From NCBI RefSeq assembly GCF_026650985.1, contig NZ_CP086239.1:2604001-2668000 (forward strand): DNA of 64,000 bases, read 5' to 3'. This stretch comes from Clostridium estertheticum (GTDB lineage: Bacteria; Bacillota; Clostridia; Clostridiales; Clostridiaceae). The notes beneath the pieces were generated by a model. The model did not search any database. It saw only the letters and a list, made by a program, of their open reading frames with translations, and was not told where the DNA came from. Shown piece after piece: positions 25,308-33,374 of the stretch. The position numbers were made by a program, and so were the translations under genes. Numbering within the stretch: position 1 is the stretch's first letter; each line of letters starts with the position of its first letter.

Positions 25308-25721
25308 TTATTCCACTTGAGTTATTAGTTTTCTCATAATATCCTTTAATTTAAGATCATTTATATCTTCTGGAGCTATAATTATAACAAGCCTTATGCC
25401 ATCGTCTGATTTATCCCATTTATAGGCTTTGATGTCTAGTACTGCGCCATCTGGTACATACTCTTCAATGTCCATTGCAATTTCTTCTGCAAGCGATAGA
25501 TATTCTTCAAATAATTCATCTTCTGTTAAATCCTTTAAATTATTTTCGTCTTCCAGTAAATCATTCAAGGTATTAATAGCTACACTTAGATTAAAAGCTA
25601 ATATATCCTCTCTCTTTGAACCCTTACTCATATCTTTAAGCACTTTAAATTCTGTATTTTTCTCGATTGTATCTTTTATATCTTTACTCTCTACAATCGT
25701 ACTATTAAATTCTACGTACAT
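25308..25721 (-). CDS. conserved-looking hypothetical protein, acidic, 137 residues
   Basis: No family recognised. The protein is acidic and Asp/Glu rich, starts MYVEFNSTIVESKDIKD and has a central helical stretch (LSVAINTLNDLLEDENNLKDLTEDELFEEYLSLAEEIAMDIEEYV) followed by a strand-rich end (AVLDIKAYKWDKSDDGIRLVIIIAPEDIND). A longer frame starts at 25763 inside the REP-like repeat, but AGGAGATGAAAAT just before the ATG at 25721 marks the likely true start. It has its own terminator and lies between repeats and the argB promoter region. No function is proposed. Confidence 0.6.
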   Translation of the reverse strand: MYVEFNSTIVESKDIKDTIEKNTEFKVLKDMSKGSKREDILAFNLSVAINTLNDLLEDENNLKDLTEDELFEEYLSLAEEIAMDIEEYVPDGAVLDIKAYKWDKSDDGIRLVIIIAPEDINDLKLKDIMRKLITQVE

Positions 25722-25737
25722 ATTTTCATCTCCTATT

Positions 25738-25762
25738 GGTGCCACCCACGTGACAAGTGGCA
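25738..25762. repeat. REP-like imperfect palindrome, copy 2
   Basis: Same 25-bp unit as at 25212-25236 with one base changed, in the same orientation. It directly follows the 3' end of a transposase-like remnant (25765-25860) and precedes the small gene's ribosome site, so it lies in its 5' leader. Confidence 0.65.
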
Positions 25763-25764
25763 TC

Positions 25765-25860
25765 TTATACTATTTTATTACGAGAAATCAGCTTACTTAT
25801 AGTTGAAGGTGCTAAACTTAAGTATTCTGCTATTTCTTTTATATTTCTTGCTTTATTATA
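25765..25860 (-). pseudogene. C-terminal remnant of a REP-associated (Y1) transposase
   Basis: An open tail of 31 codons on the minus strand, closed by a TAA, encodes a helix-turn-helix: YNKARNIKEIAEYLSLAP then STISKLISRNKIV. This type of ending is familiar from REP-associated tyrosine transposases (TnpA_REP). A stop (TGA) cuts the frame immediately upstream, and no HUH motif or start is left. It abuts REP-like repeat copy 2, the expected arrangement for such an element. Other proteins end in similar HTH segments, so the call is moderate. Confidence 0.5.
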
Positions 25861-25889
25861 TCATAATCATTGTCATATGGGAGGCAACT

Positions 25890-28865
25890 TTAAATCATGA
25901 GTATCTGCAAAAGCTCTTCTTTTGTAAGTTTCCCCAGAACATCACTATTCGTAAGTTCCCCTGTAATTACACTATCAATTAGATCTTTTTTGTTTTCTTG
26001 AAGTAGAATGATTTTTTCTTCAACAGTACCTTTAGCAACTAATTTAATTACTTCAACTACATTTTTTTGACCAATTCTATGAGCCCTATCTGTGGCTTGA
26101 TTCTCAACTGCTGGATTCCACCAAGGGTCAAAATGGATCACTAAATTTGCTGATGTTAAGTTAAGGCCCGTTCCCCCTGCCTTTAGTGATATTAAAAATA
26201 CGAATGTTTGACAACTTTTATTAAATTCATCTACCATCTTAATTCTATCCTTAGGTTTAGTTTTTCCATCTAGATAATAATATGATATCCCTTTTTCTTT
26301 TAAATTTTCTCCTATATTTTTAAGCGCAGATGTAAATTGAGAAAACAATAATATTTTTCCACCGCCATCCACATGTTTTTGAATAAGTTCTGTTGCAATG
26401 TTTATCTTTCCACTTCCGCCCTTATATCCTTCTATCACAAGTGATGGGTCTAAACATATTTGTCTGAGCCTTGTTAAATAAGAAAAGACCTCTATTTTCC
26501 CATCAGTATTGTTTTTCATTTTATCCCTGACAGCTTTGATATAGGCTTTATATACAGCCTTTTGAGATGTAGTCATCTCAACTAGAAATTTCTTTTCTAT
26601 TTTATCTGGCAATTCTCTAAGCACTTCATTTTTAGTTCTTCTTAATAAAAAAGGTTTAATAAGTGATTTTAGTTCTCCTAAATCAACCTTTTTTCCAGAA
26701 ATAAATTTAAGTTCAAAAGTTTCTTTGGAATATAAATAGTTTGGCATTACAAAATCAAAAATAGACCAAAGTTCAAACAAATTATTTTCAATAGGAGTGC
26801 CAGTTAAAGCATATCTTACTTTAGCTTTAACTTCTTTAATAACTTTTGTGTTTTGTGATAAATAATTTTTTATATTTTGCGCTTCATCTATAATACAATA
26901 ATCAAAAACAATATTATCATATTGATTTAAGTCCATTTTTAAAGTTCCATAGGTCGTGAGTATTATATCATAATCCTCTAAATTATGAATTAACTCATGC
27001 CTTCCTTTTTTTTCTCCATGTACAATTGCAACTTTTAGACTAGGAGCAAATTTTTCAAATTCCGCCTTCCAATTATAAATAAGGGAAGTTGGACTAATTA
27101 TAATAGATTTTTTATTTTCAAAGGATAAAAGAAAAGCTATGGTCTGAACAGTTTTCCCAAGTCCCATTTCATCTGCTAGTATCCCGCCAAGTCCCAAAGC
27201 GCTCAGGCTTTTAAGCCATTTGAAACCATTAATTTGATATTCCCGAAGCGTAGCCTTTAAGTTCACAGGAACGTTTATATCCATTTTATTTATATTATCA
27301 TAGATGTTTTCTATATCCTTTAGAACTTCGCGACCCTTAATAAATTCAAATTTCTTATTTTTTAGTTTATTTTCTAAATATAACGCCTTATTTTTTTCTA
27401 TTTTTATTGAGCCATTTTCTAGTAAGTCATCAGCACTTAATACTAATATTAGATCAAAAAAACTCTTAACCGTCTCATCTTCAAAGTCCAAAAAATTATT
27501 GTTTTTAGTTTTATAAAATCTATTATTTTGTTTAAATGAATCGATCACAGCTTTTAATTCATTATCGTAAATATTGTCTATACTATAAGAAAAATCATAG
27601 TAATCATCCATTTCCTTAATCTCTGCTTTTATATTCTTTGCATTTTGTATTTTCATACGCTTAAGTCCATTTCCAAAAGTAACATTTCCAAGGGAGTAAA
27701 GATTGTTTTTACTCTTATTTAAAATATCAAACAGCTGCTCATCTGACCCTATAAAAAGTAGCCTCTCATTTCTTTTTATAAATCTATATTTCTCCAGTTC
27801 CATAAGGATTTTGTCCTCAAATTTGTAATCACGTGTATTTGTTTTATGCTCACGTGACATACTATCTTTACTCCTATCATTCTTTAATATATTAATTTTC
27901 TCATTGCCATAAACTACCAATAAATCACAATAAATATGACTATCTACCTCATACAAATAAAATTCTACTTTTATAAAGTTTGCTGCAAATTTTTTGACTT
28001 CTTCACTAATATTTACATCACTTGAAATAGTACCTAGAAAAGATATAATTTTATTATAGTTAGTTATATCTCCACCATATAAAATTTCACGATTTTTTCT
28101 TAACCTTTCACAAATAAGAATATACCTTTGTACTTGACACCTTGATGGTAAGTACAGCTTCCAATTAAATAAATATACATCATTTTTACCATTTAATGAT
28201 ATTGGGAATTGCTTATGCGTAGTTAAAACAAAATGCTTTTCTCTCATCTTTAACGTAAATGTTAGAGGTAGATCCTGCTTTACAATTGGTGCTTCAAATT
28301 CAAAGCCATCATAATTTAATCTAACTTTTTTATAATTAAGCCCTTCCAGAAAACCTCTTAAGTAATTTGCCTCGATTTTTGTTTTTTCCATACCTATTTG
28401 ATGTTGGGCCTCATAATAAATTGAACCTTTCTCTACTTTTCTATTTAACTTTATAATATTACTTATTTGCTTCTTACTAGTATCATTCTCCCTTATCTTA
28501 TCTGATTTTTCATCTTTCTCTGATTTTTCAGAATTGCCCTTTGTATATATATTCAAAAAACTATATGCTGTAGCTGTTAAATGACTACACATAAATGAAT
28601 GACCTACAATAGAGACCTCTTTGAAATCATCACAGGTACATCTTATACTCTCTAATTTCATCTTAGCTAAATCTATTGTTATATGTGTGTTTAATTCTTT
28701 TGATTTAGTATCATTATTGACCTTTCCATAAATATGATACATATTATTTATCTTTTTTCCTTTGATTTTACTAACTAATCCCTCATTAAAAGCCTTCTTA
28801 CCTTGGCTTCTCATACTCTCTGAAGATGATTTGAATATTATACTTTGTAACTCCATTAACTTCAC
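25890..28865 (-). CDS. SNF2-family DNA helicase with N-terminal SWIM zinc finger
   Basis: DNA translocase of 991 residues. Residues about 50-105 form a SWIM zinc finger (CTCDDF...CSHLTATAY), followed by a long bacterial SNF2-associated region. The helicase core has LADEMGLGKTVQTIAFLLSF (motif I), TTYGTLKMD (Ia), the DEAQ box IIDEAQNIKN (II), YALTGTPIEN (III), LFSQFTSALKNIG (IV), LISLKAGGTGLNL (V) and DRAHRIGQ (VI). It probably remodels protein-DNA complexes; the target is unknown. GGAGG ten bases before a GTG supports the 28865 start. It is not adjacent to the second SNF2 gene at 52574 and is not a close copy of it. Confidence 0.9.
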   Translation of the reverse strand: MKLMELQSIIFKSSSESMRSQGKKAFNEGLVSKIKGKKINNMYHIYGKVNNDTKSKELNTHITIDLAKMKLESIRCTCDDFKEVSIVGHSFMCSHLTATAYSFLNIYTKGNSEKSEKDEKSDKIRENDTSKKQISNIIKLNRKVEKGSIYYEAQHQIGMEKTKIEANYLRGFLEGLNYKKVRLNYDGFEFEAPIVKQDLPLTFTLKMREKHFVLTTHKQFPISLNGKNDVYLFNWKLYLPSRCQVQRYILICERLRKNREILYGGDITNYNKIISFLGTISSDVNISEEVKKFAANFIKVEFYLYEVDSHIYCDLLVVYGNEKINILKNDRSKDSMSREHKTNTRDYKFEDKILMELEKYRFIKRNERLLFIGSDEQLFDILNKSKNNLYSLGNVTFGNGLKRMKIQNAKNIKAEIKEMDDYYDFSYSIDNIYDNELKAVIDSFKQNNRFYKTKNNNFLDFEDETVKSFFDLILVLSADDLLENGSIKIEKNKALYLENKLKNKKFEFIKGREVLKDIENIYDNINKMDINVPVNLKATLREYQINGFKWLKSLSALGLGGILADEMGLGKTVQTIAFLLSFENKKSIIISPTSLIYNWKAEFEKFAPSLKVAIVHGEKKGRHELIHNLEDYDIILTTYGTLKMDLNQYDNIVFDYCIIDEAQNIKNYLSQNTKVIKEVKAKVRYALTGTPIENNLFELWSIFDFVMPNYLYSKETFELKFISGKKVDLGELKSLIKPFLLRRTKNEVLRELPDKIEKKFLVEMTTSQKAVYKAYIKAVRDKMKNNTDGKIEVFSYLTRLRQICLDPSLVIEGYKGGSGKINIATELIQKHVDGGGKILLFSQFTSALKNIGENLKEKGISYYYLDGKTKPKDRIKMVDEFNKSCQTFVFLISLKAGGTGLNLTSANLVIHFDPWWNPAVENQATDRAHRIGQKNVVEVIKLVAKGTVEEKIILLQENKKDLIDSVITGELTNSDVLGKLTKEELLQILMI

Positions 28866-29045
28866 GTCTTAATCACCTCCAAATTAATAATACCTCTAAA
28901 ATTACATAAATTAAACGAACTAAGCTTTTATATGCTATAATAATTATATCACTTAAGGGAAAGCTGGGTAAGAAATCGTTATCATTTGCATGTTTTTAAT
29001 AAACGTGTTACAATACTGTTACAATAATTTACCAATACATTTATT

Positions 29046-29176
29046 GGTATAAGTATACATGACTCCCCTACTTCTCATGCATTTTATGAGAGCGCTCTTA
29101 ATTGTAATATACCTAAGAGTACTGTAGACCTAAGTGGTTAGGCATCTGTAATAATAAGCCCTTGATGCCTTATACT
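29046..29176 (+). ncRNA. structured leader RNA candidate upstream of the 3D-domain gene
   Basis: The last 150 bases before the gene can fold into a closed multibranch shape. GTATAAG (29047-29053) pairs with CTTATAC (29169-29175), enclosing CTCAT/ATGAG (29074-29090), CTCTTA/TAAGAG (29095-29119) and CCTAA/TTAGG (29129-29142). A competing stem GCATC/GATGC (29142-29168) would break the last helix, which hints at a switch. It does not match the c-di-AMP (ydaO), c-di-GMP or other riboswitch consensus I could recall. Nothing else is seen in the remaining part of the 28866-29193 gap apart from AT-rich promoter-like DNA. Confidence 0.4.
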
Positions 29177-29193
29177 GAAATTAATAATAGGAG

Positions 29194-30255
29194 ATGATTT
29201 TTATATTTAGATTTATGGAAGGTAGACGAATAAAATTTGTAATTGGCTTCATACTGGTGGCACTAATTACAACTTCAACTATTTTTGTATGCTTCATTAG
29301 AAAAAACATTACAGTAGTTATAGACGGTAAATCAACTAATATAGTAACTTATCAAAAGACATTTGGTAACGCCCTAAAAAAATCAGGTATAAGCATAGAC
29401 GTAAAAGATAAAATTGATAAGGCTTTGAATTCAAAAATACAAAACAACGGTGTTATAACTATAACCCGTGCTATAAACGTTAACGTCTTTGTGGATAATA
29501 AGAAACTTAATGTTAAATCCGCTGAAAAAGATGTTGCTTTAATGTTAAAGGCACAACAAATAACCATTAGCCCTACTGATAAAATTTCACCCTCAAAAGA
29601 AACTAAATTATCGAGTGGCCTAGGCATAACAATAACTAGGGTTAATTCAAAAACAATAAATCAGTCAAAACCTGTTGATTTTAAAACCGTTATTAAAGAA
29701 AATGATAGTATCTTAAAATCCGAAAGAACAGTTTCACAAAATGGAGTTAATGGTTTGAAAAGCATTACATTAAATGTAACTTATGAAAACGGAAAAGAAG
29801 TAGCTAGAAAAATTGTTAAAGAAACGTTAGTTACACAGCCTAAAGATAAAATTATAGTTCAGGGTACTATGCCAGCAGTATCTGTTTCAAGAGGATCCTC
29901 AATTTCAAGAGAATCTGAGGCTGCAAAAGCAACCCCAATTGCTTCCAAAAGCAATTCATATAGTAAAACTTTTTCTGTAAAAACTACCGCTTACTGGGGT
30001 TCTGAAGGAGCTAATAACACTTATACTGCCTCAGGACAAAAGGCTGTCAGAAATTCAAGTGGATATAGCACCGTAGCTGTAGATCCAAGTGTCATACCTC
30101 TGGGAACAAAATTATATATAGAGGGTTATGGAAATGCTATCGCAGCTGATACAGGTTCAGCAATAAAAGGAAATTTTATAGATTTATTCTTTAATACTGA
30201 AGGTGAATGCGGTGATTGGGGTGTACAATACCTGACAGTGCACATACTAAACTAA
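29194..30255 (+). CDS. secreted/membrane-anchored 3D-domain protein (YabE/RpfB-like)
   Basis: Cell-wall-associated protein of up to 353 residues. It has an N-terminal signal anchor (IKFVIGFILVALITTSTIFVCF), two DUF348 repeats (ITVVIDGKSTNIVTYQKTFGNALKKSGI; VNVFVDNKKLNVKSAEKDVALMLK), a G5-like region (NGVNGLKSITLNVTYENGKEVARKIVKETLV), a Ser-rich linker and a C-terminal 3D domain (TAYWGSEGANNTYTASGQKAVRNSSGYSTVAVDPSVIPLGTKLYI...AADTGSAIKGNFIDLFF) with the three conserved aspartates. It is probably a lytic transglycosylase-type murein hydrolase used in growth or spore revival. Start choice is uncertain: AGGAG abuts ATG 29194, while ATG 29215 is rather far from it. Confidence 0.85.
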   Translation: MIFIFRFMEGRRIKFVIGFILVALITTSTIFVCFIRKNITVVIDGKSTNIVTYQKTFGNALKKSGISIDVKDKIDKALNSKIQNNGVITITRAINVNVFVDNKKLNVKSAEKDVALMLKAQQITISPTDKISPSKETKLSSGLGITITRVNSKTINQSKPVDFKTVIKENDSILKSERTVSQNGVNGLKSITLNVTYENGKEVARKIVKETLVTQPKDKIIVQGTMPAVSVSRGSSISRESEAAKATPIASKSNSYSKTFSVKTTAYWGSEGANNTYTASGQKAVRNSSGYSTVAVDPSVIPLGTKLYIEGYGNAIAADTGSAIKGNFIDLFFNTEGECGDWGVQYLTVHILN

Positions 30256-30282
30256 ATATTTATATACTTAATTATACAAAAG

Positions 30283-30310
30283 CTGCTACAGATATTATTT
30301 CTGCGGCAGT
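30283..30310 (+). terminator. terminator of the 3D-domain gene
   Basis: CTGC-CAGA pairs with TCTG-GCAG across one imperfect step, followed by GTTTTTATTTTTT. It lies 28 bases beyond the stop. Confidence 0.75.
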
Positions 30311-30329
30311 TTTTATTTTTTGAGTCAAT

Positions 30330-30358
30330 TTGACATAGCAATTAAAATATAGTAAACT
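30330..30358 (+). promoter_or_regulatory. promoter of the preQ1-regulated operon
   Basis: TTGACA (30330-30335), 17 bp, TAAACT (30353-30358). Predicted transcription begins about 17 bases before the riboswitch aptamer, which is the expected geometry. Confidence 0.6.
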
Positions 30359-30381
30359 TTATTAATATAAAACTTAAATAA

Positions 30382-30448
30382 GACAGTTCTAAACCATCCT
30401 GTCTATAAACAAAACTAGGACGTAACTACCGTTTTAGGTAGTTTTTTT
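30382..30448 (+). promoter_or_regulatory. preQ1-I riboswitch with transcription terminator
   Basis: GACAG (30382-30386) and CTGTC pair as P1, enclosing the TTCTAAACCATC loop. The A-rich tail TATAAACAAAACTAGGA can fold back on the loop to form the P2 pseudoknot. This is the compact preQ1 class I aptamer. An intrinsic terminator follows at once (AACTACC/GGTAGTT, 30424-30443, then a T run), so rising preQ1 should stop transcription before the queuosine genes. The longest open frame of the first gene begins inside the terminator T run and is therefore not the real start. Confidence 0.82.
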
Positions 30449-30494
30449 GTTTAGTATTAGATGGTTCTTTTGTTACTTTTTAGGAGGAATCACA

Positions 30495-31505
30495 ATGAAA
30501 AAAATAGGCTTAACAACTACTGTTCCAGTAGAAATTCTAATTGCAGCAGGTTATACACCTGTCGATTTAAACAATATTTTTATAACCTCAGATGACTATT
30601 TGAAATATATAGACATTGCTGAAAGAGATGGCTTCCCTAGGAGTTTGTGTACCTGGATAAAGGGTATTTATGGAGCCTGTTTACAAAATGACATAAAAGA
30701 AATAGTTGGAGTTGTTGAGGGCGATTGTTCTAACACAAAAGCTCTAATTGAAGTACTAGAACTACGAGGAATAAAAGTTTATCCATTTTCCTTTCCTAAT
30801 AGTCACAAGTTAGAGGATGTAGAACACGAAATAAAAAAATTTATGGATGTCTTTAATGTAACAATAAAAGAAGTTGAAATAGTTAAGAACCGCCTAAATA
30901 AAACTCGCTCCTTGGTCAAAGAAATTGATGAATTAACCTATATAGATAATAGAGCAACAGGCTTTGAAAATCATCTTTATCAAGTGAGTTCAAGTGATTT
31001 TAATTGTAATGTAGATGCTTTTGACGTTGATTTAAAAAAAATTATTTGTGAAATTAAAAATCGAAAACCAGTAATTAGAAAACTTCGCCTTGGCTATATT
31101 GGTGTACCCCCTATGACTCCAGATATCTACGCATTTGTTGAAAATCTTAATGCTAGTTTTGTATACAATGAGGTTCAAAGAGAATTTGCTTTTCCAAGAG
31201 CTACTAACGCCATTGATATATATCATCAATATTATGATTATACTTATCCTTATGATACGAATTTTAGGATTGTAGAGATTCAAAAACAAATAGACAATCG
31301 TAAATTAGACGGAATTATTCACTACACTCAAGCATTTTGCTATAGGGCAGTTGCAGATATAGTTTTAAAAGAGAAATTAAATATTCCCATATTAAATATT
31401 GAAGGCGACAAATTAAACGTCTTAGACGCAAGAACAAAGCTTAGGTTAGAAGCCTTCCTTGATATGTTACTAGATTTGAAGGAGGCTAAGGAATGCGAGT
31501 ACTAG
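30495..31505 (+). CDS. 2-hydroxyacyl-CoA dehydratase D-type / double-cubane-like reductase subunit
   Basis: Fe-S protein of 336 residues related to the HgdB/FldC/DCCP family, whose members carry out ATP-driven low-potential reductions or radical dehydrations with an activator. The opening KKIGLTTTVPVEILIAAGYTPVDLNN is the usual family start. Likely cluster cysteines are C52 (RSLCTW), C62 (YGACL), C78 (EGDCSNTKAL) and C282 (QAFCYRAVADI). It is shorter than classical subunits (about 370-420) and there is no second dehydratase subunit, as in double-cubane proteins. Start at 30495 with AGGAGG. First gene of the preQ1-controlled operon, overlapping its activator gene by 13 bases. The substrate is unknown; context points to 7-deazaguanine or queuosine chemistry. 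Confidence 0.8.
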   Translation: MKKIGLTTTVPVEILIAAGYTPVDLNNIFITSDDYLKYIDIAERDGFPRSLCTWIKGIYGACLQNDIKEIVGVVEGDCSNTKALIEVLELRGIKVYPFSFPNSHKLEDVEHEIKKFMDVFNVTIKEVEIVKNRLNKTRSLVKEIDELTYIDNRATGFENHLYQVSSSDFNCNVDAFDVDLKKIICEIKNRKPVIRKLRLGYIGVPPMTPDIYAFVENLNASFVYNEVQREFAFPRATNAIDIYHQYYDYTYPYDTNFRIVEIQKQIDNRKLDGIIHYTQAFCYRAVADIVLKEKLNIPILNIEGDKLNVLDARTKLRLEAFLDMLLDLKEAKECEY

Positions 31506-32251
31506 GTATAGATCTTGGAAGCCGCGAGGTTAAAATAGTTTTAATGGAAGACAATAAGATAATACAAAAAAAGAAAGTAAGCACAATGAGTTTTTACAGG
31601 AATTATTGTAACTTTGATGGTAAAATTATTGTTGATTTAGAAAAACTTGATATTAGCCATATTGATAAAGCAGTTTCTACAGGTTATGGTAAAAACAACA
31701 CTGATTTATTACTATTCTCACCAATAAATGAGATAAAAGCTCATGTATATGGAGGATTTTATCAAACAGGTTTAAATGATTTTATACTTTTGGATATAGG
31801 TGGTCAAGATGTTAAAATTGTAAAAGTAGAAAAAGGTATCACAACAGACCTAGAACTTAATGAAAAATGCGCTGCATCTTGTGGTAGATATTTAGAAAAT
31901 ATGGCAAGTGTTCTGGAAGTATCACTTGGCGAGATGAGTAAACATTATGAAAATGCTATAGAACTTAATTCGACTTGCGCAGTATTTTCTGAATCAGAAT
32001 TAATTGGTAAAATAGCCGAAGGTGTAAGTATAGAAAGTTTGTGCTCTAGCGTTAATTACTCCCTATACAAAAGGCTCCTACCATTACTTAGTAAATTTCG
32101 CGGTAAAAAATTAATCTTAACAGGTGGTGTTGCAAGTAATATTGCAATTAGAAAATATTTAAGTAACAATTACGACGAAATAGTATCTATCGAAGATCCT
32201 CAATTTAATGGGGCCATTGGATGTTGTTATTACGGGAGTAAATTTTTATAA
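31493..32251 (+). CDS. ATP-dependent activator of the HgdB-like protein (HgdC/BadF family)
   Basis: Archerase-type electron donor of 252 residues: a homodimer bridging one 4Fe-4S cluster that uses ATP hydrolysis to push an electron onto its partner. RVLGIDLGSREVKIVLME is phosphate-1 of the ASKHA fold and LLDIGGQDVKIVKV the signature D-I-G-G-Q-D. The cluster cysteines are in NEKCAASCGRYLE and NSTCAVFSESE, and LTGGVASNIAIRKYL is the adenosine motif. It is single-domain, like HgdC. Overlap with the upstream gene makes the two a unit. It precedes queD by 21 bases. Confidence 0.88.
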   Translation: MRVLGIDLGSREVKIVLMEDNKIIQKKKVSTMSFYRNYCNFDGKIIVDLEKLDISHIDKAVSTGYGKNNTDLLLFSPINEIKAHVYGGFYQTGLNDFILLDIGGQDVKIVKVEKGITTDLELNEKCAASCGRYLENMASVLEVSLGEMSKHYENAIELNSTCAVFSESELIGKIAEGVSIESLCSSVNYSLYKRLLPLLSKFRGKKLILTGGVASNIAIRKYLSNNYDEIVSIEDPQFNGAIGCCYYGSKFL

Positions 32252-32272
32252 ATTTTAGGAGGAATACCCCAT

Positions 32273-32704
32273 ATGTATATTTTGAAATCAGAACATAGCT
32301 TTGATAGTGCGCATTTTCTTTCTGGATATGAAGGAAAGTGTGCAAATATTCATGGACATAGATGGAAGGTTGAAGTCGAAGTACAATCAGAAACCTTAAC
32401 AAAAGGCGGTCAATTAGAAGGTATGGTAATAGATTTTGGTGATTTAAAAAGAGATGTTAAATCCATGGCTGACTCCTATGACCATGCTCTAATTGTGCAA
32501 ATAGGAAGCATGAGAGATGAGACCTTAAATTGTATAAATCAGGACGGATTTAAAGTGATACTTGTTGATTTTAGAACAACAGCCGAAAACTTTGCAAAAT
32601 TTTTCTTTAAACAAATGAAAGATAAAGGATATAATGTAAAACGAACTACCGTTTATGAAACACCTAATAATAGCGCATCATATGAAGAAAGCGAGGCACA
32701 TTAA
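32273..32704 (+). CDS. queD: 6-carboxy-5,6,7,8-tetrahydropterin synthase QueD
   Basis: Second enzyme of preQ0 synthesis: dihydroneopterin triphosphate to 6-carboxytetrahydropterin. It has 143 residues with the zinc histidines in HSFDSAHFL and CANIHGHRWKVEV, where the same segment holds the catalytic Cys (GKCANIHGH), plus MVIDFGDLK, DHALIV and the C-terminal VYETPNNSASYEE. It lies within the preQ1-regulated operon; GGAGGAATACCCCAT precedes the ATG. Confidence 0.94.
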   Translation: MYILKSEHSFDSAHFLSGYEGKCANIHGHRWKVEVEVQSETLTKGGQLEGMVIDFGDLKRDVKSMADSYDHALIVQIGSMRDETLNCINQDGFKVILVDFRTTAENFAKFFFKQMKDKGYNVKRTTVYETPNNSASYEESEAH

Positions 32705-32705
32705 A

Positions 32706-33371
32706 TTGGAATATAAAGTAGTTGAAAAGTTTATAAGTGTTAACGGAGAAGGTCCACTATCAGGTCAACTTGTAGTATTTATAAGATTTGCAGGTTGCAA
32801 CCTTAATTGTAGCTACTGTGATACCACTTGGGCTAATGAGAAAGATGCCAGTTATAACCTTATGACACCTGATGATATCTATGAATATATAAAATCTACC
32901 CAAATTCGAAATGTAACCTTAACTGGTGGTGAACCTCTATTACAAAAAGGAATTATAGAGCTCTTAAATGTTTTGTGTTCCGATGACTCCATTCATATTG
33001 AAATTGAGACTAATGGTAGTATTAATTTAAGTAAGTTTGCGAATATAGAAAACCCACCAAGCTTTAATATGGATTATAAACTACCATCAAGTAATATGGA
33101 AGGGCCGATGGATTTAAATAACTTTACTTATTTAACTTATAAAGATACAGTTAAATTTGTGGCTAGTAGTATTGAAGATTTACAAAAATCCAAATGTATA
33201 ATAGATAAATATGCACTAACAAATAAAACAAATGTGTATATTAGTCCAGTATTTGGACAAATTGACCTAGAAGATATTGTAGAATTTATGAAAAGTAATA
33301 AAATGAATGGTGTTAATCTTCAAGTTCAACTTCATAAAATCATTTGGGATCCAAATAAGAGAGGTGTATAA
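32706..33371 (+). CDS. queE: 7-carboxy-7-deazaguanine synthase QueE
   Basis: Radical SAM enzyme contracting carboxytetrahydropterin to carboxydeazaguanine. FAGCNLNCSYCDTTWA holds the cluster cysteines (C-x3-C-x2-C), and the family start is VVEKFISVNGEGPLSGQLVVFIRF. TLTGGEPLLQK is the GGE motif and IHIEIETNGS follows. The frame is open back to 32655 inside queD; the most likely start is TTG at 32706 just after the queD stop, with GCGAGG at suitable distance (221 residues), while ATG at 32682 is an alternative. Confidence 0.92.
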   Translation: MEYKVVEKFISVNGEGPLSGQLVVFIRFAGCNLNCSYCDTTWANEKDASYNLMTPDDIYEYIKSTQIRNVTLTGGEPLLQKGIIELLNVLCSDDSIHIEIETNGSINLSKFANIENPPSFNMDYKLPSSNMEGPMDLNNFTYLTYKDTVKFVASSIEDLQKSKCIIDKYALTNKTNVYISPVFGQIDLEDIVEFMKSNKMNGVNLQVQLHKIIWDPNKRGV

Positions 33372-33374
33372 ATT

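Noticed and set aside
25212-25762. Repeated GC-rich palindromes considered as a CRISPR array
   Set aside because: Only two copies, 500 bp apart, flanking a gene; no regular spacers and no cas genes.
29041-29193. c-di-AMP (ydaO-type) riboswitch before the 3D-domain gene
   Set aside because: Such genes often have one, but the conserved ydaO segments are absent; kept only as an unclassified structured leader.
30447-30494. Upstream extension of the HgdB-like gene
   Set aside because: The extra 16 codons begin in the riboswitch terminator T run; AGGAGG before ATG 30495 gives a better start.
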